Below are positions 8,878 to 17,688 of a stretch of DNA of 64,000 bases, in pieces. Every line of letters begins with the position of its first letter. Position 1 is the first letter of the stretch. The notes under the pieces were generated by a model. That model searched no databases and was not told the origin of the DNA. It saw only the letters and a program-made list of their open reading frames with translations. Location of the stretch: NCBI GenBank assembly GCA_964634605.1, contig CAZWLJ010000001.1:1-64000 (forward strand). Reading direction: 5' to 3'. The translations under genes were made by a program, and so were the position numbers. This DNA comes from UPXZ01 sp964634605. GTDB taxonomy: Bacteria > Bacteroidota > Bacteroidia > Bacteroidales > Paludibacteraceae.

Positions 8878-9351
8878 TCAATTTTTGTTGTCCTGAATGT
8901 GTCTGAAAAGACCCTCGCAGGCGTCTTCAAGCAGATCGATCACTTTCAAGAAACCGTCATCGCCTCCGTAATAGGGATCAGGCACCGAACCGGCTTGCAG
9001 TTTCTGCAGATAATCGGTCATTTTACTGATCTTCAGCTGTTCGCTGCCGGTTGATGCCATCCGGTTCAGCGCGCGGATATTCTGATCGTCCATACCCACG
9101 ATGTAATCAAATGTTTGAAAATCATCCCGCACTACGGGACGCGAACGGTGTGTAATTTCATATCCGCGCCGCCGGGCATGAGCGCGCATCCGTTCATCGG
9201 CCTTTTCACCCTCGTGATAGTCAATCAGTCCGGCGGAATCTACCCGAAACTGGTGAGTAAGCCCGTTGTTTTCAACTATTTTCTCAAAAACTGCCTGTGC
9301 CATCGGCGACCTGCATATATTGCCCAGGCAAACGAAAAGAACCGAAACCAT
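8878..9351 (-). CDS. Low-molecular-weight protein-tyrosine phosphatase
   Basis: A 157-residue cytoplasmic phosphatase. The CX5R active-site loop is at residues 8-14 (C8 and R14 of CLGNICRS), and the general-acid aspartate lies in the PDPYYGG motif near residue 122. Members dephosphorylate tyrosine kinases of capsule/EPS systems or arginine-phosphorylated proteins; no kinase gene is adjacent here. It starts 14 bp after pfkA ends, which suggests co-transcription. Confidence 0.92.
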   Translation of the reverse strand: MVSVLFVCLGNICRSPMAQAVFEKIVENNGLTHQFRVDSAGLIDYHEGEKADERMRAHARRRGYEITHRSRPVVRDDFQTFDYIVGMDDQNIRALNRMASTGSEQLKISKMTDYLQKLQAGSVPDPYYGGDDGFLKVIDLLEDACEGLFRHIQDNKN

Positions 9352-9365
9352 GATTTTTCCGTAAA

Positions 9366-10349
9366 CTAAATAGAGAGCATCTGCAGTACGCCCAGCAGTC
9401 TTTCATTTACCGGCTTGTCGTCCTTGATGGCTTTTGTAAACGGTACGTGTACAATTTCATCGTTCACTATACCTATCATAATGCTTCGCTGTTCGTCCAT
9501 GAGCGCATCGATAGCAGCCACACCCATGCGGCTTGCCAGTGTACGGTCGTAAGCTGTAGGTGAACCGCCGCGCTGAATATGTCCCAGGATGGTTACACGC
9601 ACGTCGTAACCCGGATATTCAAGTCGCATGCGTTCGGCCAGCCCGTTGGCTCCACCGGTCACTTCGCTTTCGGCCACGATAACGATACTGCTGTTTTTTG
9701 TTTTTCTGAATCCGTTTTGGATAAGTTCGGCCAGCTGGTCTTCCTTTGTTTCCCTTTCGGGGATAATGGCAGCTTCGGCACCCGAAGCCAGCGCACTGTT
9801 GAGAGCGAGGAATCCGGCATCGCGACCCATCACTTCGATGAAGAACAGCCGTTCGTGCGATGAGGCAGTATCGCGGATTTTATCCACGGCATCCACTATG
9901 GTATTGAGGGCTGTATCGTACCCGATGGTTGAATCGGTGCCGTACAGGTCGTTGTCGATAGTGCCCGGAAGTCCTACAATGGGTATGTTAAATTCCTGCG
10001 CGAACACACGTGCTCCGGTAAAGGTACCATCGCCTCCGATTACAACCAGGGCGTCGATGTCCTCGTTTTTCATGTTTTCGTAAGCCTGCCGGCGTCCTTC
10101 GGGTGTCTTGAATTCATCGCACCGGGCTGTTTTGAGTATCGTACCGCCCTGCTGAATGATATTACTTACATTTTGAGTCTGAAATTCCTTGATTTCCCCG
10201 GTTATCAGTCCTTTGTATCCGCGGTATATTGCTTTCACTCTTATGCCGTTGAAGATGGCAGCACGGGTTACCGCCCGAATAGCTGCATTCATACCCGGAG
10301 CATCGCCCCCCGATGTAAGTATCCCGATACACTTCAGTTTGTATTCCAT
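9366..10349 (-). CDS. pfkA: ATP-dependent 6-phosphofructokinase
   Basis: This 327-residue enzyme phosphorylates fructose 6-phosphate in glycolysis. The phosphate-binding loop GGDAPGMN (14-21), the ATP-site motif GGDGTFTG and the catalytic GTIDND are all intact, as are the substrate-binding MGRDAGF and GHIQRGG segments. The length and the GGDGT motif fit the ATP-dependent bacterial type rather than the pyrophosphate type. It lies 48 bp after ispH on the same strand. Confidence 0.96.
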   Translation of the reverse strand: MEYKLKCIGILTSGGDAPGMNAAIRAVTRAAIFNGIRVKAIYRGYKGLITGEIKEFQTQNVSNIIQQGGTILKTARCDEFKTPEGRRQAYENMKNEDIDALVVIGGDGTFTGARVFAQEFNIPIVGLPGTIDNDLYGTDSTIGYDTALNTIVDAVDKIRDTASSHERLFFIEVMGRDAGFLALNSALASGAEAAIIPERETKEDQLAELIQNGFRKTKNSSIVIVAESEVTGGANGLAERMRLEYPGYDVRVTILGHIQRGGSPTAYDRTLASRMGVAAIDALMDEQRSIMIGIVNDEIVHVPFTKAIKDDKPVNERLLGVLQMLSI

Positions 10350-10397
10350 AGTTATTTCTTGTTGAAGGAAATTAAATTCCCCTGGTTATGTGGTTTT

Positions 10398-11270
10398 TTA
10401 TTGATTTTCTGTTGCTTTTTGTCTGATTCGTTCGGCTACAGCTTCCATGAGCCATGCCGGTGTGGATGTTGCTCCGCAGATACCGATTTTCTTTGTCAGA
10501 TCCAGATTGAGTTCGTCAATCTCATTCGGATCGTCAATCATGTACGTATCCGGATTGATGCTTTTGCTGTGTTCGTAGAGAACTTTTCCGTTGGAACTTT
10601 TCTTACCGCTGACAAAAAGAATGATATCGTTTTTCTGTGCAAAGATAGCAATATTTGGTATTCTGCTGGCTACCTGACGACAAATTGTGTCGGAATATTC
10701 AAATATGGCACCGGGTGCCATCCGCTCCGAAATGGTTTTCACAAGATGATTGAAACCTTCGAGCGATTTGGTGGTTTGTGAAAACAGCCGAACGTTTCGG
10801 GTGAAGTCGATTTTCGACAGATCGGATTCGTTTTCGATGACAATGGCATCCTCACCTATCTGCCCGAGCAGTCCGATAATTTCGGCATGTCCCGGTTTTC
10901 CATAAATGACAATCTGTTTTTCGTCCGTTGCTGAGTCGTAAGCGTTTTTGATTCGTTTCTGAAGTTTCAGCACTACCGGACAGGAGGCATCGATGAGTTC
11001 GATGTTGTTTTGTCTGGCTATTTCGTAGGTCGAAGGTGGTTCTCCGTGCGCCCTGAACATTACCTTCACGTTCCGAAGTTCCCTGAATTCTTCGGGACTC
11101 ACCGTGACTAATCCCATGTTGGCCAGCCTTTTCACTTCCTGACTGTTGTGTACAATATCGCCCAGGCAGTACACGGGTGTTCCCTTGGCTAGTTCTTCCT
11201 CCGCTTTTTTTATTGCTTTCACCACCCCGAAACAAAAGCCTGATTTCGGATCTATTTCAATATTTACCAT
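10398..11270 (-). CDS. ispH: 4-Hydroxy-3-methylbut-2-enyl diphosphate reductase
   Basis: IspH carries out the last step of the MEP isoprenoid pathway, making IPP and DMAPP with a [4Fe-4S] cluster. The three cluster cysteines are present at C13, C97 and C197. The conserved AHGEPP, GKPGHAE and SQTTKS motifs are also seen. The length (290) is normal. It lies between cmk (288-bp gap) and pfkA (48 bp) in a minus-strand run. Confidence 0.96.
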   Translation of the reverse strand: MVNIEIDPKSGFCFGVVKAIKKAEEELAKGTPVYCLGDIVHNSQEVKRLANMGLVTVSPEEFRELRNVKVMFRAHGEPPSTYEIARQNNIELIDASCPVVLKLQKRIKNAYDSATDEKQIVIYGKPGHAEIIGLLGQIGEDAIVIENESDLSKIDFTRNVRLFSQTTKSLEGFNHLVKTISERMAPGAIFEYSDTICRQVASRIPNIAIFAQKNDIILFVSGKKSSNGKVLYEHSKSINPDTYMIDDPNEIDELNLDLTKKIGICGATSTPAWLMEAVAERIRQKATENQ

Positions 11271-11558
11271 TTTTTCAGAATCATTTTTTAGTGATTACCC
11301 GCATCATTTCCTGAAAAGCTACCGTTACAGCGTGTCAGTTTGATAAACTGATTTTTGATACCGTCCTTTTCGTGGTAACATTTTTCGCCACCTGAGAGGC
11401 GGAGCTGAATGATACGCGATTTCAGCACGTATTTCAGTTTATGGGCGCTTTCCGGATTATGATTTTCGTTTCCTTTGCCGAAATATAAAGTCAGTCAACG
11501 CCGGGAAAAGTCTGTGCTTTTCAGGGGTTCTCCGGGGACTTTATTTTCGAAAAAACAT

Positions 11559-12245
11559 TTATATAAACGTTTTTTGAAGGAATAATGTTTTCAGAAGTTC
11601 GCGCTGTTCATGGAGTGTGAGGTTGGAATTATCTATTTCGATGGCATCTTCCGCTTTGCGGAGCGGACTTTCGGCGCGGTTTGTATCCCTGTGGTCCCGT
11701 TCTTTCACGTTGGCCAGTACATCATCGTAAGATGCATCTTCCCCTTTGGCTTTCAGTTCGTCATACCTGCGCTGCGCGCGAACCCCGGGAGTAGCTGTGA
11801 GGTAAATTTTCAGTTCGGCATCGGGAAAAACCACCGTTCCGATATCCCTTCCATCCATCACAATTCCCTTTTCGGTGCCCATAGCCTGCTGCTGGCGCAC
11901 CATTTCGTGCCTTACAAATCCGATGGCGCTTACCCGGCTGGCTCCGTTTGCAACTTCGAGTGTACGGATTTCCCTTTCGATGTTCTCCCCGTTCAGATAG
12001 GTTTCCTGCACTCCCGATTCGTTATTTCTGAATGAAATATGTATTTCGCCGATGTGTTTCTTCAGTTCTGTTTCGTCAATCGTGTTTTCATCCATCCAGC
12101 CGTTTTTCAGCGCGAAGTAAGCAACAGCCCTGTACATGGCTCCGGTATCTACATAAATATAGCCTGCATACCTGGCAAGCTCTTTGGCCATCGTACTTTT
12201 GCCACACGATGAAAATCCGTCGATTGCTACGATTATTTTCTTCAT
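11559..12245 (-). CDS. cmk: Cytidylate kinase
   Basis: A 228-residue (d)CMP kinase. The P-loop GFSSCGKST starts at residue 10. DTGAMYRAVAYF is the NMP-binding region and MDGRDIGTVVFPDA is the family hallmark. It is cytoplasmic and follows porQ by about 60 bp on the same strand. The neighbourhood porQ-cmk-ispH is, to my knowledge, shared by other Bacteroidales. Confidence 0.96.
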   Translation of the reverse strand: MKKIIVAIDGFSSCGKSTMAKELARYAGYIYVDTGAMYRAVAYFALKNGWMDENTIDETELKKHIGEIHISFRNNESGVQETYLNGENIEREIRTLEVANGASRVSAIGFVRHEMVRQQQAMGTEKGIVMDGRDIGTVVFPDAELKIYLTATPGVRAQRRYDELKAKGEDASYDDVLANVKERDHRDTNRAESPLRKAEDAIEIDNSNLTLHEQRELLKTLFLQKTFI

Positions 12246-12305
12246 TTCACATCCATTGTTTTAAGTTATTGCGCCATTAGCGGGAAACAGAGCCTGTATT
12301 TGTGA

Positions 12306-13346
12306 CTAAAAACTCACAAAATCATTCAGATCGGTACTGAAGGAGAACTGATAAGCAAAATTCCCCACCTGGAACTGGGTCATACCAAAGCCCACATGAA
12401 ATTTATAGAGTTTCACACCGGCACCGGCCGAAAATCCTGCCAGGCTTTTGAAACCTTCCATGGTCATTTCCTGGTGACGGCGGTGATTGTATCCAAGGGC
12501 AATATAAAAATTGTCGGAAGGCACCAGTTCCACCCCTACAACAAGATGACGAAAAACCATATCGAGCGGTTTCACCTCTTTTTTTCCGGTCGTACCGTCC
12601 AGGTTCACAGTTGTTTTGTCGGTCTGATAGGCAGCCACGTTCCACCGGTTCAGGTTATTAAGCGTACCCGAAATACGGATGGGTGCGTGTGCAAATTTCT
12701 TGCTCACTCCGAGCTGGATATCAAACGGAATAGGTTCGCGGTGCTGTCCCTGTTCGTCAGGGTAATATGCTTTGAGTTGCGCACCCATGTTTCTGAGTAC
12801 CAGACCGGCGCTGAAGAGTTCGGTTTTATAGTTTGCACCGGCATCAAAAGCGATTCCGAAACTCGTATACCGCTCGTAAGCCGAGAATACAGGCTTAAAG
12901 GTTACCCCTACCGTTAAATTCTCATTCAGCGGTCGGGCATACGTAAGGTACAGGGCGATGTCTTTGGCCGTGAAATCTTCGGTGTAATTGCCCAGCTCAT
13001 CGTATCCGCTGAATTTGCCCAGATCCACGTACTGAACGCCAAAGGATGTGTAATTATTTTCTCCGAAATTATGCCCGTAAACAGCAGTACCGAATTTAAT
13101 ATCAGCCAGATAACTGGCCATATTCAGCCCTACTACTCCATGTGTTTCGCCGGTAAGCAACGCCGGGTTCATCAGGGCGAAATTCACATCGTTGTCGCAC
13201 AGCGAAACATTCGTCCCCCCGATGGCTGCCAGACGCGATGAAACCGGCAGGTCCAGAAAACGATATACACCCCTTCCGGCCTGCGAAAAGAGCGGGAGAA
13301 TATTGACAATCAGTAAAGTGGTAAGTATGAGATATTTTTTGTGCAT
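12306..13346 (-). CDS. porQ: Type IX secretion system protein PorQ
   Basis: From the ATG at 13344-13346 the protein is 346 residues, starting with a signal peptide (MHKKYLILTTLLIVNILPLF). An upstream in-frame Met would add 56 residues of unlikely sequence and would lie beyond the -7 box at 13393-13400. The mature part is a PorV-like outer membrane beta-barrel of the PorP/Q family, beginning RGVYRFLDLPVSSRLAAIGG and ending on an aromatic strand. PorQ supports anchoring and modification of T9SS cargo. The T9SS-tailed protein at 22.7 kb agrees with a working system. Confidence 0.9.
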   Translation of the reverse strand: MHKKYLILTTLLIVNILPLFSQAGRGVYRFLDLPVSSRLAAIGGTNVSLCDNDVNFALMNPALLTGETHGVVGLNMASYLADIKFGTAVYGHNFGENNYTSFGVQYVDLGKFSGYDELGNYTEDFTAKDIALYLTYARPLNENLTVGVTFKPVFSAYERYTSFGIAFDAGANYKTELFSAGLVLRNMGAQLKAYYPDEQGQHREPIPFDIQLGVSKKFAHAPIRISGTLNNLNRWNVAAYQTDKTTVNLDGTTGKKEVKPLDMVFRHLVVGVELVPSDNFYIALGYNHRRHQEMTMEGFKSLAGFSAGAGVKLYKFHVGFGMTQFQVGNFAYQFSFSTDLNDFVSF

Positions 13347-13392
13347 GTTGAGTATGTTCTGTGACAAAAAGCAATTCAAATGAAAAAGGTTA

Positions 13393-13421
13393 CAAAGATA
13401 CACTTTTTCAGGTATTTCAAA
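13393..13421 (-). promoter_or_regulatory. Promoter of porQ
   Basis: The minus strand has TATCTTTG (13393-13400) and TTTG (13418-13421) 17 bp upstream. This places the transcript start about 40 nt before the chosen porQ ATG and argues against the longer frame. Confidence 0.6.
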
Positions 13422-13545
13422 ATCATTTTTCTGCTTCATTATTAACGTGGAAAAAAGAAAGTAATTATATCGGAAGTGAAATATTTCGAACGGTATTTTC
13501 CTGCTCTTTTTCATACATCTTCAGCCATGTTTTGAAAGAAAAGCG

Positions 13546-13553
13546 TATTTTTG
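13546..13553 (+). promoter_or_regulatory. Candidate -7 box for the sulfatase gene
   Basis: TATTTTTG matches TAnnTTTG 36 bp before the sulfatase ATG. No well-spaced TTG was found upstream. Confidence 0.4.
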
Positions 13554-13589
13554 TAATAATTCAATAAAAACCAGGTAATATCACCGGCT

Positions 13590-15122
13590 ATGAGAAAAAT
13601 TTCGCTTCTCCCCCTTGCCGTCGCTTCGGTAACTTTTCTTCCGGCGCAAAACACCGGCAATCACCCTAACATCATCTATTTTATGGTTGACGATATGGGC
13701 TGGCAGGATACTTCGCTGCCATTCTGGAAAGAAAAAACCCCGTTGAACCGGAAATATCACACGCCGAATATGGAACATCTGGCCTCGCAGGGAATGATGT
13801 TTACACAGTCGTATGCCTGTCCGGTAAGTTCACCTTCGCGGGTAAGCCTGCTCACCGGAATGAATGCCGCCAGGCACCGGGTTACCAACTGGACACTGGA
13901 AAAAAACAAATCCACCGACAGCCGAAGCAATGTACTGAAGTTTCCGGAGTGGAACGTGAACGGAATTTGTCAGGTTCCGGGCATCCCGGGTACCTTTGCT
14001 GTCACCCCGTTGCCGCAACTGCTCAAAAACGCGGGATATCACACCATTCATTGCGGTAAAGCACACTGGGGAGCCATCGACACTCCGGGCGAGAGTCCTT
14101 ATCATCTGGGTTTTGAGGTGAATATAGCCGGACATGCCGGAGGCGGACTGGCCAGTTACCTCGGCGAGCGAAACTACGGCAACCGCACCGACGGAAAACC
14201 GGGTTCGCTGCAGGCTATCCCGGGCTTGAAAGATTACTGGGGAACCGGCACTTTTGCCACCGAAGCGCTCACACTCGAAGCACTCCGGGCTCTTGATAAA
14301 GCAAAGCGTCTCGGACAGCCTTTTTTCCTCTACATGGCTCATTACGCCATCCACATACCCATCGACAAAGATCCACGGTACTATCAGAAGTACCTGGACA
14401 AAGGACTTTCGTCGAAAGAAGCTGCCTACGCCGCACTCATCGAAGGCATGGACAAAAGTCTGGGAGACCTGATGAACTGGCTCGAACAGAACAAACTGGA
14501 TGAAAAAACCATCATCATATTCATGAGCGATAACGGAGGCTTCTCAACCGACACGGCCTGGCGCGATGCTCCGCTGCATACACAGAATGCACCCCTCAAC
14601 AGCGGGAAAGGCTCCCTCTACGAAGGCGGAATCCGTGTTCCCATGATTGTGAAATGGACCGGAAAAGTGAAACCCGGAAGCCGGTGCGATGACTACACCC
14701 TGATTGAAGATCATTTCCCTACCCTGCTGCAGATGGCCGGAGTGAAGTCATACAAAACCCTTCAGCCGGTCGACGGGATAAGTTTCATGCCGATGCTCGA
14801 AGGGAAAAAGGGAGCAAACAAAACCCGCCCGCTTGTATGGCATTTTCCCAACCGGTGGGGAAATGAAGGACCCGGAATAGGGACAGCAAGTGCCATTCGT
14901 AAAGGCGACTGGAAACTGGTTTACTACTATGACAACGGAAAAAAGGAATTGTTCAGCATTGCAAATGATATTGGCGAAAAGCAGAATGTGGCATCAGCCA
15001 ATCCCGGTTTGGTAAAAAAACTTTCGGAAGAGCTTGGAAATTACCTGCGCGAAAAGAAAGCTCAGCGCCCCGTGTTCCGGGCTACCGGCAAAGAATGTCC
15101 CTTCCCGGACGAGATCCGTTAG
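13590..15122 (+). CDS. Sulfatase (S1 family, serine-type)
   Basis: A 510-residue arylsulfatase-like enzyme that removes sulfate esters, probably from host or algal glycans, after export by its N-terminal signal (residues 1-19). Metal-binding aspartates lie in MVDDMGW (D34, D35), and a second metal site lies in FMSDNGG. The residue converted to formylglycine is serine, not cysteine: S80 in S-x-P-S-R (80-84). It therefore needs an anaerobic sulfatase-maturating radical SAM enzyme, which is not in this window. It is a single gene with no SusC/SusD partners nearby. The exact glycan is unknown. Confidence 0.92.
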   Translation: MRKISLLPLAVASVTFLPAQNTGNHPNIIYFMVDDMGWQDTSLPFWKEKTPLNRKYHTPNMEHLASQGMMFTQSYACPVSSPSRVSLLTGMNAARHRVTNWTLEKNKSTDSRSNVLKFPEWNVNGICQVPGIPGTFAVTPLPQLLKNAGYHTIHCGKAHWGAIDTPGESPYHLGFEVNIAGHAGGGLASYLGERNYGNRTDGKPGSLQAIPGLKDYWGTGTFATEALTLEALRALDKAKRLGQPFFLYMAHYAIHIPIDKDPRYYQKYLDKGLSSKEAAYAALIEGMDKSLGDLMNWLEQNKLDEKTIIIFMSDNGGFSTDTAWRDAPLHTQNAPLNSGKGSLYEGGIRVPMIVKWTGKVKPGSRCDDYTLIEDHFPTLLQMAGVKSYKTLQPVDGISFMPMLEGKKGANKTRPLVWHFPNRWGNEGPGIGTASAIRKGDWKLVYYYDNGKKELFSIANDIGEKQNVASANPGLVKKLSEELGNYLREKKAQRPVFRATGKECPFPDEIR

Positions 15123-15289
15123 TTTTTGACTGCAGGGAGATAATACAGGATGAGTTTATTACATTTTTCATCCCACCGGCAACAAAAGCATTGATGTCTG
15201 AAAAAAAGTATTGAAATAAAACAGGTTAAAACAGTTGATTTACACCCTCCTGTTCTGGTATTACGTTCAGTTCATTTATACCTGACTTA

Positions 15290-16078
15290 TCATTTTTCTT
15301 TTCCACCAAGCGTATAATTCAGGCCTAAACTGATATGAAATGGTTCAAAAAAGTCAAAATATTTACCATTCAAATATACTGCCCGGGCAATTTGAAATTG
15401 TAATTTCACATTTTCCCATCCGCCCCGGATAGTAAAAGCCGGTTCAATGAAATAATGATTTTCAGCAGAAAGAGCTGAAAAGTTTTCATATTCAGCAATT
15501 TCTGAATTTGTATAGTTCACCTTGCCAAAATTTATATTGTAAACGCGGGTTGAGAAAGCTAAATCAAATGGTTTCAAAAAGGACACATCGCTCCTGTTCA
15601 ATTTTAATCCTACAGAAGGCTGAAGGAATATTTTAATAAATGACAAATCGGATGTTCCTTCAATGGTATTGGAATAGCTATTGGCATACTGATGATGCTG
15701 ACCACTTGTGCCCACACCTCCGTATATCTCGAATAACCCGTATTGTCCGAAAGGCTTATAATACCCCGCTGCACCTTCGAGGTAACTGCCCCTGCCGTAA
15801 TCCTTAACCGTACTTTCTTCGGGTTGATAATTCTCATAAGCCCACATATAATTTAGCATGATGCCAATATGATTTGTGAGTGAATAGGCTGTCTGTAAAT
15901 CAATACAGGTAGTTTCATTCCACCCCGCATCGGATGCAAATCCTATTTGTCCGGAAGCACTGAACTCATTCTTTTCTGTAAACAGCGGCACATTCTGTAC
16001 ATTGGCGATGTAATAGTAGTGTATACAACCGGATAATGTAATTGCAAGAATGAATATAACACATAGTTGCTTTTTCAT
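15290..16078 (-). CDS. Putative outer membrane beta-barrel lipoprotein
   Basis: The 262-residue protein has a lipobox (LSGC, C18). It is rich in alternating aromatic/polar beta strands and ends with a strand of the type 'SLGLNYTLGG', consistent with a small outer membrane barrel. I do not recognise a family. It is convergent with the sulfatase gene and divergent from hflX. The function is unknown. Confidence 0.65.
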   Translation of the reverse strand: MKKQLCVIFILAITLSGCIHYYYIANVQNVPLFTEKNEFSASGQIGFASDAGWNETTCIDLQTAYSLTNHIGIMLNYMWAYENYQPEESTVKDYGRGSYLEGAAGYYKPFGQYGLFEIYGGVGTSGQHHQYANSYSNTIEGTSDLSFIKIFLQPSVGLKLNRSDVSFLKPFDLAFSTRVYNINFGKVNYTNSEIAEYENFSALSAENHYFIEPAFTIRGGWENVKLQFQIARAVYLNGKYFDFFEPFHISLGLNYTLGGKEK

Positions 16079-16385
16079 AGTCGTAGTTATTAATCGGTTC
16101 TTTGGTCATTTTGCATTTTTACCCTCCTTTCAGGTGCAAAAGATTCCTGTTTCACTTTATATATAACAAATGAGGATATAAAAATATCCGGCAGGTATTC
16201 ATATAAATTCAATTTGCCCTTTACGACAGATCTCAGAAATCAGTCCGTCTTCTTAATTGTAACAGCTAACGACTGCTCCGGCATAGCATTACTCCCGGTG
16301 TGTGATCCGTTTTTCAGTATTTTCTGTTCGAATCGAATTATTTTTCGATAATTGTCGTAATTTTGTACATTATAACTGAAAAACA
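16079..16385. other. Intergenic between lipoprotein gene and hflX
   Basis: About 307 bp with divergent transcription. A -7-type box TAATTTTG at 16358-16365 points towards hflX, 21 bp from its ATG. Nothing else was recognised. Confidence 0.5.
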
Positions 16386-17642
16386 ATGCCGAACAGAAAC
16401 GAAATAAAAACTGAGATTTATCAGGAAACGGCTGTTCTGGTGGGAATTATCACCATCGAGCAACCCGAAGAGAAAACCCGTGAATACCTGGATGAGCTGG
16501 CATTTCTTGCCGAAACCGCCGGTGCCGTTCCACAAAAGATTTTCCTGCAACGGCTGGATTATCCGCATCCGAACACTTTCGTGGGTCCGGGTAAACTGCA
16601 GGAAATCAAGACTTATGTGGATGAAAACAACATCGGGATTGTCATTTTCGACGATGAACTCTCCCCCCGCCAGGTGCGAAACATCGAAAGGGAACTGGTA
16701 GATCAAAGTCCCAACGCCATCGATGTGGTGAAGGTGCTCGACCGTACCAACCTCATTCTGGATATTTTTGCCAAAAGGGCACAGACTGCCAATGCCAAAA
16801 CTCAGGTGGAACTGGCACAGTATCAGTACATCCTCCCCCGCCTTACCGGTATGTGGACTCACCTCGAAAGGCAGCGCGGAGGAGGAATAGGACGCTACGG
16901 ACCCGGCGAAACACAGCTGGAAACCGACCGGCGGATTATCCTGAAAAAAATATCGCTCCTGAAAGAAGAACTGAAAGTGATCGACCGGCAGATGGCAACC
17001 CAGCGGAAAAACCGCGGCAAAATGGTGCGTGTGGCACTGGTGGGATATACCAACGTGGGAAAATCCACGCTGATGAATCTGCTCAGCAAATCGGAAGTTT
17101 TTGCCGAAAACAAACTTTTTGCCACGCTTGACACTACCGTCCGCAAGGTGATTATCGACAACCTGCCTTTCCTGCTTTCAGACACCGTGGGATTTATCCG
17201 CAAACTGCCGCACCACCTCATCGAGTCGTTCAAATCCACACTCGACGAAGTGCGGGAGGCCGATCTGCTGCTCCACGTGGTCGATATTTCGCATCCCAAT
17301 TTCGAGGAACAACTGGAAATTGTGAACCAGACACTGAAGGATATCGACAAGACCGAAAAGCCAATGATACTCATTTTCAATAAAATCGATGCTTTTTCGT
17401 ACGTGCCCAAAGAGGAAGACGACCTCTCACCGCTGAAAAGGGAGAACATAAGCCTCAGGGAACTCGAAAGCACATGGATGAGTAAACTTCATGAGAACTG
17501 CCTCTTCATTTCAGCAACTCAAAAAACAAACCTCGATGAATTAAAGAGCCTGGTGTACGAAAAAGTGAAAGCCATTCACATCGAACGCTATCCTTACAAC
17601 GATTTCCTATTCGACAAATACAGCGAGGAAGAACTCAGTTAA
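16386..17642 (+). CDS. hflX: Ribosome-associated GTPase HflX
   Basis: This 418-residue protein splits stalled 70S ribosomes under stress. The N-terminal HflX domain (about 15-185) includes VGPGKLQEI and the glycine-rich RGGGIGRYGPGETQLE. The G domain follows, with G1 GYTNVGKST (about 219-227), G3 DTVGF and G4 NKID. The length and domain order are normal. It starts directly behind a -7 box and is followed after 46 bp by the DUF4954 gene, likely co-transcribed. Confidence 0.95.
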   Translation: MPNRNEIKTEIYQETAVLVGIITIEQPEEKTREYLDELAFLAETAGAVPQKIFLQRLDYPHPNTFVGPGKLQEIKTYVDENNIGIVIFDDELSPRQVRNIERELVDQSPNAIDVVKVLDRTNLILDIFAKRAQTANAKTQVELAQYQYILPRLTGMWTHLERQRGGGIGRYGPGETQLETDRRIILKKISLLKEELKVIDRQMATQRKNRGKMVRVALVGYTNVGKSTLMNLLSKSEVFAENKLFATLDTTVRKVIIDNLPFLLSDTVGFIRKLPHHLIESFKSTLDEVREADLLLHVVDISHPNFEEQLEIVNQTLKDIDKTEKPMILIFNKIDAFSYVPKEEDDLSPLKRENISLRELESTWMSKLHENCLFISATQKTNLDELKSLVYEKVKAIHIERYPYNDFLFDKYSEEELS

Positions 17643-17688
17643 TACAGTATTTCTTTTCCTTTATTATAAAACAACCAAATCTCAATTT

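Noticed and set aside
11271..11558. Hidden gene between ispH and cmk
   Set aside because: 288 bp with no frame of useful length and no RNA motif; treated as a spacer, possibly with an ispH promoter that I could not place.
12306..13514. Long form of PorQ starting at 13514
   Set aside because: The extra 56 residues are not like the family, and the -7 box at 13393-13400 lies inside them; the Met at 13346 starts a good signal peptide.
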